A stretch of DNA of 64,000 nucleotides, from the NCBI GenBank assembly GCA_023078685.1, contig JALGAS010000009.1, positions 1,674,001 through 1,738,000 on the forward strand, read 5' to 3'. The position numbers and the translations under genes are program-made. The notes beneath the pieces are model-generated. The model saw only the letters and a program-made list of their open reading frames with translations. It was not told the origin of the DNA and ran no database searches. Positions 63,512 to 64,000 of the stretch are shown in pieces; the stretch's first letter is position 1; each line of letters begins with the position of its first letter. This stretch comes from Neopestalotiopsis rosae (lineage: Eukaryota; Ascomycota; Sordariomycetes; Amphisphaeriales; Sporocadaceae).

Positions 63512-64000
63512 TGCCATGGCATCAGACCCTCTTTGGACTTGGCTTCCACTGAGACTGTTACTAAGGTGTCGCTGTTATCAACATGTTTCTCATTCTTCTA
63601 AGCACTCCAATCCTCTGGGATTTATCGGTGGAAAAATATCATGGAATTATTACAACGAGTTTATGTAATGTTTGGAGCGGCATTCTGCCGACTGGAGAAA
63701 TTACGGTTCTTTGAAGGGGAGCAATAGTGGTCGATGCTACTGAAGCTCTTGCAGGAGTTTCTCTCGCTATTAATATGAATACTTATGTTCTGCTCTTGAC
63801 AGGAGATTGACCCCAAAATCTGACGTAAAGAAGTGAAAGAAACAACAAAGAAAAGTCCTTGGCAGTGGACTGTCATCGCAGCTTGTATCAATATTATATT
63901 TGAAAGTGTGTATTACGCTATTTCCTATATTCCTGTCGGCTACGTTATAATGAATCTCCATCATTATTCTGTACGTATACGATGGCTGATCAATATCTAA
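63512..64000. other. 3' flank, no supported gene
   Basis: AT-rich sequence downstream of the secreted protein gene up to the window end. Confidence 0.4.

Noticed and set aside
63191..63668. Two long frames of Thr/Val/Met repeats overlapping the secreted protein gene
   Set aside because: They are other-frame readings of the His/Asp/Gly-rich repeats; only the 63041 frame has a signal peptide and sensible composition.

Overview
The window looks like accessory, repeat-rich DNA from a filamentous ascomycete (Pezizomycotina, probably Sordariomycetes). The evidence is short GT-AG introns of 44-81 bp, a Zn2Cys6 regulator, HET and NB-ARC/TPR NLR-type proteins, a PNP-NACHT remnant, a fungal DUF7703-type 7-TM protein, an FTA2-like protein and a LINE gag relic. 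I found no rRNA, tRNA or CRISPR. Genes are sparse. Most of the sequence is intergenic DNA, dispersed repeats and broken genes, as in subtelomeric or lineage-specific fungal compartments.

Layout. 0-1.3 kb: 5' part of a Zn2Cys6 transcription factor running off the left edge. 2.4-4.45 kb: an unidentified broken gene and a PNP-NACHT NLR truncated at both ends, its 5' side replaced by repeat family A. 6.3 kb: a 3CxxC zinc-finger protein. 8-11 kb: an alpha/beta-hydrolase/NB-ARC/TPR protein. 11.7-17.3 kb: repeats A, B, C and D. 17.3-25.2 kb: a large inverted duplication (IR1) carrying two divergently oriented copies of a PD-(D/E)XK nuclease-like gene (probably DUF7924) and a decayed small secreted protein gene. 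25.8-31 kb: a UbiA prenyltransferase with one stop, a LINE gag relic, the best-preserved family-A gene and an NB-ARC fragment. 31-33 kb: a lipase-like alpha/beta hydrolase. 33.8-36 kb: a duplicated small gene around a chimeric graveyard. 42.4 kb: the DUF7703-type membrane protein. 44 kb: an MFS remnant. 47.2 kb: the FTA2-like gene. 48.2-57.1 kb: a second inverted duplication (IR2) with two divergent HET/NB-ARC/TPR NLR genes. 59-61 kb: a kinase relic and palindromic repeat E. 63 kb: a His/Asp-rich small secreted protein.

The most striking structure is the pair of inverted gene duplications. Each has divergent (head-to-head) genes about 2-2.5 kb apart. Each is bounded on the outside by repeat family C, a short non-coding repeat built around a variable-number ~13-bp unit. 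In both pairs long tracts appear identical while one internal segment has diverged. In IR1 this is a ~150-residue block covering the N-terminal half of the nuclease-like domain. In IR2 it is the TPR array plus the first ~20 residues. That pattern suggests gene conversion around diversifying segments, as expected for genes in self/non-self recognition or genetic conflict. This functional reading is inference. The gene order, the duplications and the blocks of identity and divergence are read directly from the sequence.
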